From Schoenoplectus triqueter (lineage: Eukaryota > Streptophyta > Magnoliopsida > Poales > Cyperaceae), in contig CAXKVV010000992.1 of assembly GCA_964058805.1 (NCBI GenBank), positions 1 through 28,952 of the forward strand: a stretch of DNA of 28,952 bases, in the 5' to 3' direction. Numbering within the stretch: the first letter of the stretch is position 1; every line of letters starts with the position of its first letter. Positions 1 to 9,909 of this stretch are shown in pieces. The notes beneath the pieces were generated by a model. The model had not been told where the DNA came from. It was given only the letters and a program-made list of their open reading frames with translations, and searched no databases. The position numbers were made by a program, and so were the translations under genes.

Positions 1-737
1 CTGGATAATTTAATTGAATACATGTATTTTCGTAATAAATTAATTAAGCTCATGTGGTGTAATGAGCTAAATTAATATTAGATATTTGAGCAAATGAAGT
101 ACCATAAATATTTGTATTTTGTTTGGGTGCAGTTCTCATCATGTTTTGCACTCAACTAATTAATAAAGAGGAGGATGTTTGTCACTTTCATTCCAAACAT
201 TGTAGTTTCATATTCAAATTTTTGTATGATCCGCGCAAGATTAGTTAGTAAGATTTTTATCATAACTAATTGAGCGTTTCTCACATTGTTATTAACCGCT
301 CATATCAAAAACCTAGTGCCATTTTAAAAAAAATTACAGTAAAATTTACTTACTCATCAGCATTGTTTTTTTTTTTTTACAAAAATCAACAGTAAAAATA
401 GATAAACAGGATCAGTTTTGTTATAACACCGATACTGATATCTTCAACGTAATTTTATTTTGTTATCTGACACAAAACTTTGTTATCCGACACAAAACTG
501 ACGATATTAATTAATTAGCATTTCTGTACTGATATAAATATTTTTCACTATAATTATAAAGAGATCGATGGCCACTATATAAAGGAAAAAAAATAAAAAA
601 AATAATGAGGTTTAACCTATTAGTTAGGGTCATTAATATACCGGGTCAATAAAAATGAGGTTGAACTGATTTTACTCCAGAACCTTTTCATGACAAAATG
701 GATAGTTCTAAACTTTTTTTAACTGAATAGTGCGGTA
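1..737. other. AT-rich intergenic sequence
   Basis: No supportable gene is present. Every frame is broken by frequent stops and the composition is AT-rich, with poly-T and poly-A runs. The only structure I noted is a two-copy 20-bp tandem duplication at 461-500. Confidence 0.6.
461..500. repeat. 20-bp tandem duplication, two copies
   Basis: Two adjacent 20-bp units (461-480 and 481-500) begin TGTTATC and share ACACAAAACT. They differ at unit position 8 (T/C) and at the last base. This looks like a small local duplication. Confidence 0.8.
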
Positions 738-1002
738 TAGAGGTGGCAAAAGCTGACCGAAATCTGAATTCATTTAACTTATTTGGATTTAAATTTGATT
801 TATTTTAAAAAAATCAAGCTGGGTCGATTCGATTCAAACCCGATCTAATTATATCTAATTTGAAATCAAATAATTTACCATCCAATTAAAATTAATTTAA
901 AATCTGAAAAAATTAATATATAAATTAACTTGACTAAATTTGGATTCTTTTAGGAGGTCAAATTCAAATCCGACACGTTGTCCCGTCCGTTTGCCACATC
1001 TA
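738..1002. mobile_element. MITE-like element with short terminal inverted repeats
   Basis: The left end reads TAGAGGTGGCAAA (738-750). The right end reads TTTGCCACATCTA (990-1002), its reverse complement with one mismatch. The 265-bp interior is AT-rich with no ORF. Termini of the form AGAGGTGGCAAA are, as I recall them, common in short non-autonomous dispersed repeats of angiosperms. No target-site duplication is obvious. The superfamily is not assigned. Confidence 0.6.
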
Positions 1003-1938
1003 GTCCCTTAGCCCGTAAAATAGAAATGAGGATTATATCTTATCTACGACATTTTACTACTTTCCACTAATCTCCTCACAACTTTCTACTACTTTCTACT
1101 CAGCATCTTAGCTCATGAGTTCTGTTGCCCATTGATAAGGACGCAATGAGGTTGAACTGAATTACCATGTTTGGCAGTTTGCACTACATTTGCAGGTTAG
1201 GAATGTTTTTTTATGCCTTTGAAAAGTCAGTGATGGTGATCAATTCATCATCTTTTTATATATAAAAAAAGTGATTATATATTAACCTATACAACTTATC
1301 CAATGTGTTGATGGCATGATAACCGGTGTTTTATTCAGAATTATTTTATAAATAGTCAGACATTACCTACTATTAGTACATTAATTTTCTATAAAGAAAA
1401 GATAGAAAATAATTACGCACAAGGATTGGATTTCTGTCGTTCAACTTATATTGATGATTCTGAAAATAAACTAATTATACGTACTCTCGCCCAATCCCAT
1501 GTATACAGTTTCTCCAAAGCCAATCTTTCACACAATTTTATTATGAAAACATTTATAGTTAGATAATGTACAAATATCATGTCATATTTTTAGAATTATC
1601 GCATTGGGAGATAAAATTAAGTAATAGTGTAAGTTGTTAGGCATAATTTGATAATTAATTTTAGGGGCGTGATAATTGTGACCCTATAAAAATCTCTCAC
1701 ACTTTTTACTAACTCTACGAACATTTGTAAAGACATATAAATATATGTTGAAGGAGATATGAACATCCAGAGCGGATAGAAATTCATTCTTGAAGATGAT
1801 AACCGTCTATGGATGAAAAATTGTATTTCGCTCAAATTATTAATTAGGCATTTGTTCTAATTAATCAATCATCCTTTTTAATTAACCACATGCTAAATTA
1901 ATTACATGTTAAATTAATTCCAACGCTAGATTAATCAC
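1003..1938. other. Intergenic sequence, nothing recognised
   Basis: AT-rich DNA. The longest frame here (minus strand, 1617-1835) resembles no family I know and has no coding character, so I do not call a gene. Confidence 0.55.
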
Positions 1939-2255
1939 ATTCAGAGCATCATCTACTGAGTGTTCAGAGCACTTTCTGTGAGATGTTCAGATAACTTTGT
2001 ACAGGGTGTTCAGAATAACTTCAAAAGGATATTCATAGCATTTTCTGTAGGTCTTCATCTTCAGAGAATCATTTAAATGGTGTTCAGAGCATCTTTTGAA
2101 GGGTGTTCAGAACACTTTCTACCGGGTGTTCATAGCACCAACGATAAAATATTCAAATCATCTAATATAAAATATTCAGAACACCTTAAAACAAATATTT
2201 AGATCACTTCTACGGCTTATTTAGAACACCTTTGTGGTGTTCTGAGAGCATCATT
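1939..2255. repeat. Degenerate 23-bp tandem repeat array
   Basis: About thirteen head-to-tail units begin T(G/A)TTCAGA(G/A)CA. Most are exactly 23 bp, with unit starts at 1961, 1984, 2007, 2030, 2081, 2104, 2127, 2150 and 2173. One unit (2053-2080) carries a 5-bp insertion and the edge units are degenerate. Units near the high-coordinate side are AT-richer. The array ends in a hairpin (AGAACACC, a 5-base loop, GGTGTTCT, about 2223-2243). I see no ORF and no recognised satellite family. Confidence 0.85.
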
Positions 2256-2276
2256 AAAAAAATAATGGTTGCTCAT

Positions 2277-2435
2277 GGATTAGCACTCTTATAATATAAT
2301 ATAATATAATTTAATATAATATAATATAATAATATAATAATATAATATAATATAATTAAACAATAATCGCTATTCTGACGAGAGCTAATCCAGTATTCCA
2401 CCTATAAATTGGTATACCGGATTAGCACTCTTATA
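2277..2435. repeat. AT pentanucleotide tract framed by direct and inverted repeats
   Basis: A 17-bp motif starting GGATTAGCACTC occurs at 2277-2293 and again at 2419-2435, identical in both places. Its core GGATTAGC also occurs inverted at 2384-2391, forming an imperfect hairpin with the second copy. Between the first copy and the inversion lies a run of ATAAT/TATAA units (about 2290-2357). This could be a degraded small foldback element or simple-repeat expansion. Confidence 0.65.
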
Positions 2436-4007
2436 CTTAGTCTAAAATTTGTTTAGCGAATTAATTCGTCGGAATAACAATTTTATTTCTACTTTTTGCT
2501 ATTTCATGGAGTGCAAAATAAACCCTATTAGGGAATATGCTAGGTACCCAAATATGATGCTCAAACTTTTAAAAATCAAGAATTGAACTTATTTTTTAGG
2601 TCAGGCGATGAAAAATAAACTAGAAACCAACGGCAGACCAAAATTGATTTCATAGGATCGTATGAGGCGCCACTAGAAGAAACATTATTATTTTAATGAA
2701 ATTATGACAAGGTTTTGTGAAATCCCGTATTTCTAAAATACGAAAATATGAAAATTTTTAATCAAAGCAAATATGAGAGAAATGCGTACAATAAAATGTA
2801 AAAATTTAAGAAGATAAATGTTGAAATATTAAGAATAAAATTCAAAAATCAAATTAAATGTTATGAAAATATAAATAATTTATTTTCAAATTAAATTGAC
2901 AACCCAAAGGATTTTTGATCAACTGAAATTGATCACAGAAATAAAATAATAATAATATTAATATCCTTGGAACTGAATTCGAGATTTGAAACATAGGAAA
3001 TAATAATAATAACAACAACGCTGATGATGATAATTAATTTATTAAAAGGACGTCAAATTAATGAAATCTCAATTTATAGGTTCAATTAAAGAACATGAAT
3101 TAATAATTATTTCAAGAGTTAAATTCAGATCTTTGACTTATTGTGTTTCCTGGTTGGTTTTCAAAATTTTCTGGTTTGAATCCAATTAGGATTAGAGTCA
3201 AATGTGATGTGTGAATTGTTTTGGACAATGATTGGTTGTTTTTTGAAGGCCTAATCGGGTGTAGATGCCTGTGGCTGGTTCATTGTCAATTCTCAAAATT
3301 CTTTGTCATTTATTTTTTTGAGGAGAAGGAAAAAAAACCTACTGAATTTTTCATTAAATAAATAAAAGCGAAATGTACAACATAGGGAAAAAGAAAAAAA
3401 AAACAAAGGGATAAAAAAAGAAAAGAAATGAATAAAAAAAAGAGTTACAGTATGTACATTTACAACAGTGTTTCTAGCAAAATTAAAATAATATCTAATC
3501 GAGTCTCGTAGTCGCCAGTGTTTCTTTGTCATTTATTGTTACTGATATGTACTTTAGAACTATAACCAGAAGAGTATGTTTGACCGGCCACCAACTGGTA
3601 TGTAATAAACTGCAGGGAGTGGTTACTCTCTTACATCCAAAGCTGATGGCATTTGGGATGTATAAGGAAGGGGTAATTTAAAGGTATATAACAATTTCAT
3701 TCAACACAAATCTATACTTGATTGATATGTAATTGCTAAATAACTAAAATCCAATGTTGTTCTATTTGTCAGGTCAAGTTAAACGGTAAAATTCAATGTT
3801 GCATTTTGATTGCATTTTTATTATTTTACTGCTATCTAATTCCAGTGCTATTGACACAAAGTGATCTTCCTGGTGAAATTAGTAGTGGGTTGTGGTTTAG
3901 TTTTGTTAGTGATTCTGTCGGGTTGAGATTCAGATTGCGGAAATGCATGACAGATAAGGCAGAGGTCTCGACAAGAAGCAAATGGTAATTGGGTCGGGGA
4001 TCGGAAA
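2436..4007. other. Intergenic sequence, nothing recognised
   Basis: AT-rich, with purine-rich A/G tracts near 3320-3450. The frames here (minus 3293-3532, plus 3806-3988) are compositionally biased or stop-ridden and resemble no family I know. Confidence 0.5.
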
Positions 4008-4199
4008 TTTGAAGGTGGAAGTGAAGGGAATGGGGCAAGAGATGAACACACCTACCATCTGGCTCTTGTTTTTGAAGGTGGAAGTGAAGGGAATGGGGCA
4101 AGAGATGAACACACCTACCATCTGGCTCTTGTTTTTGAAGGTGGAAGTGAAGGGAATGGGGCAAGAGATGAACACACCTACCATCTGGCTCTTGTTTTA
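4008..4199. repeat. Minisatellite, three perfect 63-bp copies
   Basis: Units start at 4011, 4074 and 4137 and are identical except where the third leaves the T-run at its end. The unit length is a multiple of three. Two forward and two reverse frames stay open across all three copies, giving 21-residue peptide repeats in four frames. The unit is G/A-rich on the plus strand (GAAGGTGGAAGTGAAGG). No known protein repeat is recognised, so the open frames may simply follow from a stop-free 63-mer. Confidence 0.95.
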
Positions 4200-4251
4200 T
4201 TCTTATTTGGTTTGGTTGAGCTTCACTCCCAAGTGACAAATTGGCCTTCTA

Positions 4252-4419
4252 ATGCCTGCTGGCTTAAGAGATGATATCAAACAGTCTTTAGTAACTGTGA
4301 TGAAACCAAAAGAGGTGCTGAAAGCTTTTGAGCTGGCACAGAAAACCAAGGGAAAAGGCAAAAAAGTGCAGTTCAAGAGTAACACCTTCAATCATTCTCA
4401 GACAATCAAAACAAGATAA
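4252..4419 (+). CDS. Possible short ORF or gene remnant, unrecognised
   Basis: A 55-codon plus-strand frame starts at an ATG and ends TAA. The predicted peptide has a plausible soluble composition: acidic/amphipathic at the N-terminus (MPAGLRDDIKQ), then lysine-rich (KTKGKGKKVQF). I do not recognise it. It lies 53 bp after the 63-bp minisatellite, and a different forward frame is open across the repeat, so this could be the last piece of a decayed gene. There is an in-frame stop just upstream. It could equally be a chance ORF. Confidence 0.2.
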   Translation: MPAGLRDDIKQSLVTVMKPKEVLKAFELAQKTKGKGKKVQFKSNTFNHSQTIKTR

Positions 4420-5500
4420 AGATGGCAAGAAATAATGAAATTCTGTTCTGAAAATTGTGAAGCTTTGTTATACTATGGTGGGGTATGAATCTTAAAAGAC
4501 GTTAAAGAAGGAGCAGTTTTATGCAGCAAACATTTAGATGTGCTATCAGTTTCCATGTAGCAAACAAAGTAAATAATATCCTTCTTTTATAGCATGGCCT
4601 GTCATGTGGTTTGTCTTAATCTTATAGCATCTAAAGCATAACTAAGCTCGAACTGAAATTAAAGAATATCTTTTATGGGTTCTCACTTCTCCCCCTTGTA
4701 ATCCGATCACTCTTATTTGATTTCTTCATTAAGACATTAACTGTGACATTACTATACTAGTGTTCCAATTTTACCCTTAACGGGCTCTTAACATGTTTTG
4801 TTACTTTTGTATGCTTAAATTATTCTTCATTTTATCTTGGCTACCCTGCGCCATTATCTTCCAGAGCAATTAGTCAAATACAGGTATTAAGTAGAAACCT
4901 TGCGTTGTTTCCAATTGGCCTCATTTCTTCTGGGTCATGGAAATATAACCGAACTCGAATAATCAAGACAGGTTGCTGAAAAAAAATCAACATTAGATTA
5001 TTAGATGCACTGAGTCTTAAATGAAATCATCCTCATTTAATTTTCACTAAGCGCTTTAAGTCAATATGTGTGTGTGTGTGTGTGTGTGTGTGTATAAAAT
5101 GCATAAAAAATGTTATTATTCCTTCAATTTCTTCGGACCTGTAAAGCTCTTTGCTGCAGCATGGAACGGTTTAATACGACCACAAAAAACATTACAGCTC
5201 TAGGATTACATTGCATAAACAGATATATACAGATACACACTATGATTATAAAAGTAGTCACCAAATAGTCTGTCTGAATTTAACTGTTTTAAACTAACCA
5301 CTCAAGAGGAAGGAATTCTGCTCATTCAAAAATATTTTGGCTATACAATTTTTTTTTTTAATTCAACGCTATTACAAAATATAAGTTCCCAACATGCAAC
5401 CAAATAACATTCTCAAATTTCTACACAGAGGGGTAAGAAATTACCCTGAGAAAGCTGTCTTCATTGTCTTCATTTCATCCCTTTTGCCAAATAGATTGTA
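4420..5500. other. Intergenic sequence downstream of the FRS-type gene
   Basis: No gene is supported. The stretch contains the TG microsatellite at 5067-5092 and otherwise unremarkable AT-rich sequence. The 3'UTR of the minus-strand FRS gene should end somewhere between about 5300 and 5800, but I found no clear AATAAA signal there. Confidence 0.5.
5067..5092. repeat. (TG)13 microsatellite
   Basis: An uninterrupted TG dinucleotide run, probably length-polymorphic. Confidence 0.95.
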
Positions 5501-5814
5501 AGGTCGACATCACAGGTACAATTGACACCAGCACAAAATACAAAATCTACTCTTTTAATTAATTTTTTGGCATAATTAATATAAAAGAGATAATCTTAGA
5601 CTCTTATCTCACATACATGCGGACAATGCATGCATACAATATGTATACTCAACAATCACCATGGATGTCTAACTAAATTTCAAAACTAGATTCAATAAGA
5701 TTTTTATCAAGAGAAAAAAAAAAAGAAATAAAGAAACTAACAACAGCTAAATGGACGAATCATTACAATTTACAGTGGCATCCTAAAGGCAGCAAACACT
5801 AGGGACTCCTAAAA

Positions 5815-8723
5815 TCAACCTACATGCATGCCACTCCCCGTGAAATAAGGGCTCCTTTCCAAATTAGGGTTCTTACTAGTACTACCCCTCTTTTGGGGCA
5901 CAAGTGCAGGGTGGGAATGTTGGTGCTGCAACTGCTGATGTGAGTGCTGGTGGGGGTGGGGTTGTTGGTGTTGATGTTGTTGCTGCTGATGCTGATATGG
6001 GTGAGGGTGCTGTTGCTGGTGTGGGTGCGGGTGTGGGTGCAGGTGGTGCACTTGCATGAAATTTGTTGGTACCATCGCTATTGGTGCATTGGCTTCTAAA
6101 TTAACATTGACCATGTTATATGGGTGAGCTCCACCTCCATTCCTTACCGATGGGACAGCTGCAACTGTTTCTGTAGATGCCATATTCACATCTACTCCCC
6201 TTCTTTGTCCTCCTGTCCCAAATTGTGCCTCATCATAGCGGATCATTCGGTCTCTCGTCTCCTTTACCATTGTTAGTACAAAGTCCTTCATTTCAGGTTC
6301 TCTAGCTCCTATTTCTATTAGGTCAGTAAAGAACCTGTTTATTGTGAGATAGTAGTTTAGTATTGCATGATCAGCAAATAAGTGCAGTGCATATATTAAA
6401 TACACATTGAATCTCAAGGTACCAGTTAGTTAACTATTCTGTTACTAGGTGCTACTGATAACTTGATTAACATTATAACAATCAGGTAAAAGCCAACTGA
6501 TACAGTACTCTTTGATAAATTGCTAGGTATTGTACTGTATCAACAATATTACCTGTGCCCACGGTTGTACAGATCATCATAATTGGAGAGTTCGCTTTCT
6601 GGCACTAGAGCTAATCTTGCCACCTCGGAGCCTGATGCAAGGGAAAGCTTAAAATCCTTACGCCAGCGATCAACAATGTATCTGTTTGGTATAACCATCA
6701 CATACTCAGTACGAAGTACTGCCAGGGTATGACTACACAAAATCCCTCTTGACTGAAAGGATCGGCAGATGCACCATACATCCTTGTCAGAGGGGTTGTA
6801 CACCACAGTGAAGTCAACCTTCTTTCCCTCAGCGAGCTCACTTACGGTGTAGGTGATTGAGGTGCCCGTATGGTCAGGTTCATTGCATATGACCTGCATC
6901 AGCCGCTTGACCTCATCTTGGAACAAATGAAAGATGTTTCTAGTGTACAGCTCACCAATCTGTTCTTCAAATTGCAAACCAGACATGAATTGCTGCCTCG
7001 AGTAGAAAGAGCGCAAGTCCTCGAATGCCTCTTTTTCAAGCTTGGATTTGATGAAGCCATCATATTGGTCAAGGAACTGTTGGAGGGTAGATTTGGTTGA
7101 GATAAGGCCATCGAAGAAGGCATCTGGTTTCTCAGTAGTACGCCTGACAGCTGAAGTGCCAGCCCAGAACATGTGGTTGACATAAACTGGGGCCCACTTC
7201 TTCCTCTGATCATAGAGCTGAGAAAGCCACTCATCTCCTCCTAGCTTGAACTGGTCAACTAGCTCCTTCCATCCCTTCTCGAAATCTGTAACAGACAATG
7301 CCTCATAAATCACCTTCTTGATCTCAGCTATGATGTTCTCCTTCTGCTGCACCTTCTCTGTGGTCATTTTCTCACCAAGCTTTTTCAATATATGCCAAAC
7401 ACAATACCGGTGCCGTGCACTTGGTAAAACCTCTGCCACAGCTTCAGTGACAACCTTGCGATAGTCAGTTGTGATGGCCTCAGGTAGATGCCCCCCCATG
7501 CACCTCAACCATTTCTTCAAGAGCCAAACAAAAGACTCCTTGGTCTCATCAGCAAGAATCCCACAGCCAAGCAGCACAAGCTGGCCATGAGTATTCACAC
7601 CAACGATAGCGATGACGGGTACAGGCAAACGTGCAGTGATACGGGCCTGTTCAATAGTAACAACATCATTGAAATACCGATATGCAGCTCTGGACCTTGC
7701 ATCAGCCCAGAAAACGTGTTTAATCCTACCCTCTTCATCCAAGTCCCAACTATGATAGAAATCAGGTTTCTTGGATTGAGCATTGCTAAAGAACTTGTCA
7801 AGAGCCTTGACTTCAACTTCCCCAAAAGGGGGCAACCCTAGCTCCTCGAGCTCACCTTTCTTATGGCGGGTGGGGTACTTGAAGTTCTCTGTAATTTCAT
7901 TGAACAATTGCTCAACCGACTCGGTCATCTCGTCAGTGATGCCACGCTGAATGCGCACTGACTCAGGGATCTCGCGGAAGCACTTGACAAACCGGATCAT
8001 GTCAGAGGTGCAGGGGTGGTTGTGCTCCAGGTGTAGTGAAACCACCTTCCACTTGTCCTCTAACATCTCATCTTTTATCACCATCATGGCAGGGCACTCA
8101 GTCTTGATCAAACGGGGTTCCCTCTGACGAAGTGGAAGCCGTGAGTTTGGCCTCTTGCGTAATCGCGATCGGCCTTCACCTGGCTTCCCAGCCTGGTTGC
8201 AAGAAAACATGGAACGGTAACGAATCCCCTCAAAATTGTGACCAGTCCGTTTGATGGCTGTGAAACCCTTTTTAAAGGCATATGCTCTGAAATAACTGAA
8301 GGCATCATCAACTGAGTTGAAAACCATGCCGAGACGTGGTACCAATGCCTCGTCTAGATTTTTGGGTGGTTCATCAGGCTCCATTTCCTCCTGTTGTGGG
8401 TCTGTTTTGTCTGACAAGGGGTCATTAGAGGGTTCTTCAGGTTCCTCTTTCACTGGGGGCACATTCAGATTTTGGTTGGTGTTTTTACGGGAAGGAGTGA
8501 GCTTTTTCATTTCTCGTGCGTCTATTTCTTGAAGGAATTCAGGGTCACTATCATCTCGCTCTTCCTCTTCTTCTTCTTCACCACTCCCTCCATCCTCTTC
8601 TCCATTTTCTTCACCTCCATCTTCTGCTTCATTTGCTTCCTGATCTTCTTCTTTGTCACTTGATGCACTCTTGTTCGAATCTTCAGGTTTATCTTTTGAA
8701 GAACTTGGCTTGTTTACATCCAT
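5815..8723 (-). CDS. FAR1-RELATED SEQUENCE (FRS) family DNA-binding protein, two coding exons, 896 aa
   Basis: Coding exons are 8723-6553 and 6334-5815. The intron (6552-6335, GT-AG) splits one Arg codon (AG|G), and the join restores one frame of 896 codons plus TGA. Domains in order: an acidic Ser/Glu-rich N-terminus (about 1-120); a FAR1-type WRKY-GCM1 zinc-finger DNA-binding region (about 135-245, likely ligands C175, C210, H234, H236); a MULE transposase-like domain (about 320-455); a SWIM zinc finger C651-x-C653-x9-C663-x-H665; and a His/Gln-rich tail (820-865). By family knowledge, FAR1/FHY3 proteins are nuclear transcription regulators domesticated from Mutator-like transposases, with FHY3 and FAR1 acting in far-red light signalling. 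The exact paralogue is not identified. In the MULE domain the usual Asp-Thr-Thr-Tyr box reads E-Q-A-R (about 358-361), while the later Asp (D420) remains, which fits a domesticated rather than an active transposase. The large exon is free of stops, so the gene looks functional. Confidence 0.93.
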
Positions 8724-8730
8724 TTTTCAC

Positions 8731-9903
8731 GGGTCTGGAAACTTTGTTTAAAAAAACTGTTGTCAAAAACATATGGTACAAAAGGAGTAATAGAAGTTTC
8801 AGTGCACACGAGAGGAGTTGGAAATAAAAGGTACGTTCATTTTAAAATTTCGGCAAATAATCACTGTCATGCAAACGATCACTATATAATTTGATCAATG
8901 CATGTGATACATAAGAACAACTAGAAGATCACCATATTCAGACATAAACAACTAAACAAGTAATAACTCAATTATGACCAGCATTTTCACAGCATTCAGG
9001 CATTTTACAATGCTGGACTAAAGGGCAGTTCATATAAAGTGCAATGTCAGCACATAGCAGCTTTATTACTGTATACCTTGTATGTATTTACTACTGATGT
9101 GCACTAGGGTCTAAATTCATAGTGCAAAGCATACGATTCAGACACATAATAATTGATGATTAAATTTTGTCATCAATGCAACTGATATATAAAATAGAAA
9201 GCAAGTCTCATCACACTGATAAACAAATGAATTAATGATTCAACTATATCACCAGAACGCTTCCAACCCAAATGTATCATAATACTGAATATTAGAAGGA
9301 CAGTACAGATAAAGCATTACAACAGCACATAACAGCTTTGCTGCAGCTTCATGCATCCCCAGAACATATCTAAAAGAATATGCATTTCTGCTAAATAAAG
9401 CAAGAAGTATTCAGGCTTTGGGACAAAATAACCTGTTCAGGTCGTTAAACGGCATGCCAGAGTCGAGAGAACACAAACGAGAGTGGGAAACGATTTTCTA
9501 CTATACATGAAGCTGAAATCTCACTGCTTTTGTGATTATTTCTCTTAGTCACATCCATCCAAACCGATCGTAAAGTAGAGGAACACTAATTCCAGTGACA
9601 AGAGACGCTCTTTTTGGGTCCTATCAGGGCTCGTCATACTAGAAAGTTAAAACTAAAACCAGAGAGAGAAGAGAAGGGCACCTGAATGGTGACGTGGGGG
9701 AATCTGAACCCTCGCTGGGGGAGAAAGAAAAATAGATAGAGAAAGAAAGAGGTGAAGTCGGCCGGGAGAAAGGAAGGAAGGGAGATCGGGTGGAAATCTA
9801 GGTCTCCCTAATTTGTCCCCAGTTCCTTCGGTTTTTCTTCCGACGAGGCGTGCTTGCCTTCTCCTGATGCACTACCTAGTCCCGGTGTATTGAGCTTTTA
9901 CGC
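8731..9903 (-). other. Probable 5'UTR and leader intron of the FRS-type gene
   Basis: Upstream of the ATG (minus strand) a splice acceptor TTTCCAG lies about 15 nt before the start codon. Two candidate donors pair with it: CAG|GTGCCC (exon end 9682) and CAG|GTTATT (exon end 9433). The sequence from about 9690 to 9870 is CT-rich on the minus strand, as plant leaders often are. No coding frame is present. Which donor is used, and whether both are, cannot be settled from the DNA. Confidence 0.5.
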
Positions 9904-9909
9904 TTTATA
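9904..9909 (-). promoter_or_regulatory. Candidate TATA box of the FRS-type gene
   Basis: TATAAA on the minus strand, within GATATAAAGCG. It sits just upstream of the CT-rich leader and would place transcription start near 9875. Confidence 0.5.

Noticed and set aside
3293..3532. Minus-strand 79-codon frame rich in Phe/Leu/Ser
   Set aside because: It follows from a purine-rich tract on the plus strand; there are no motifs and no splice context.
3832..4239. 135-codon minus-strand frame across the 63-bp minisatellite
   Set aside because: Its length comes from a stop-free repeat unit. Other frames are equally open and none has family resemblance.
6870..7841. Plus-strand frames opposite the FRS-type exon (76-117 codons)
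   Set aside because: They are antisense shadows of a well-supported coding exon with clear FAR1 and MULE domains.
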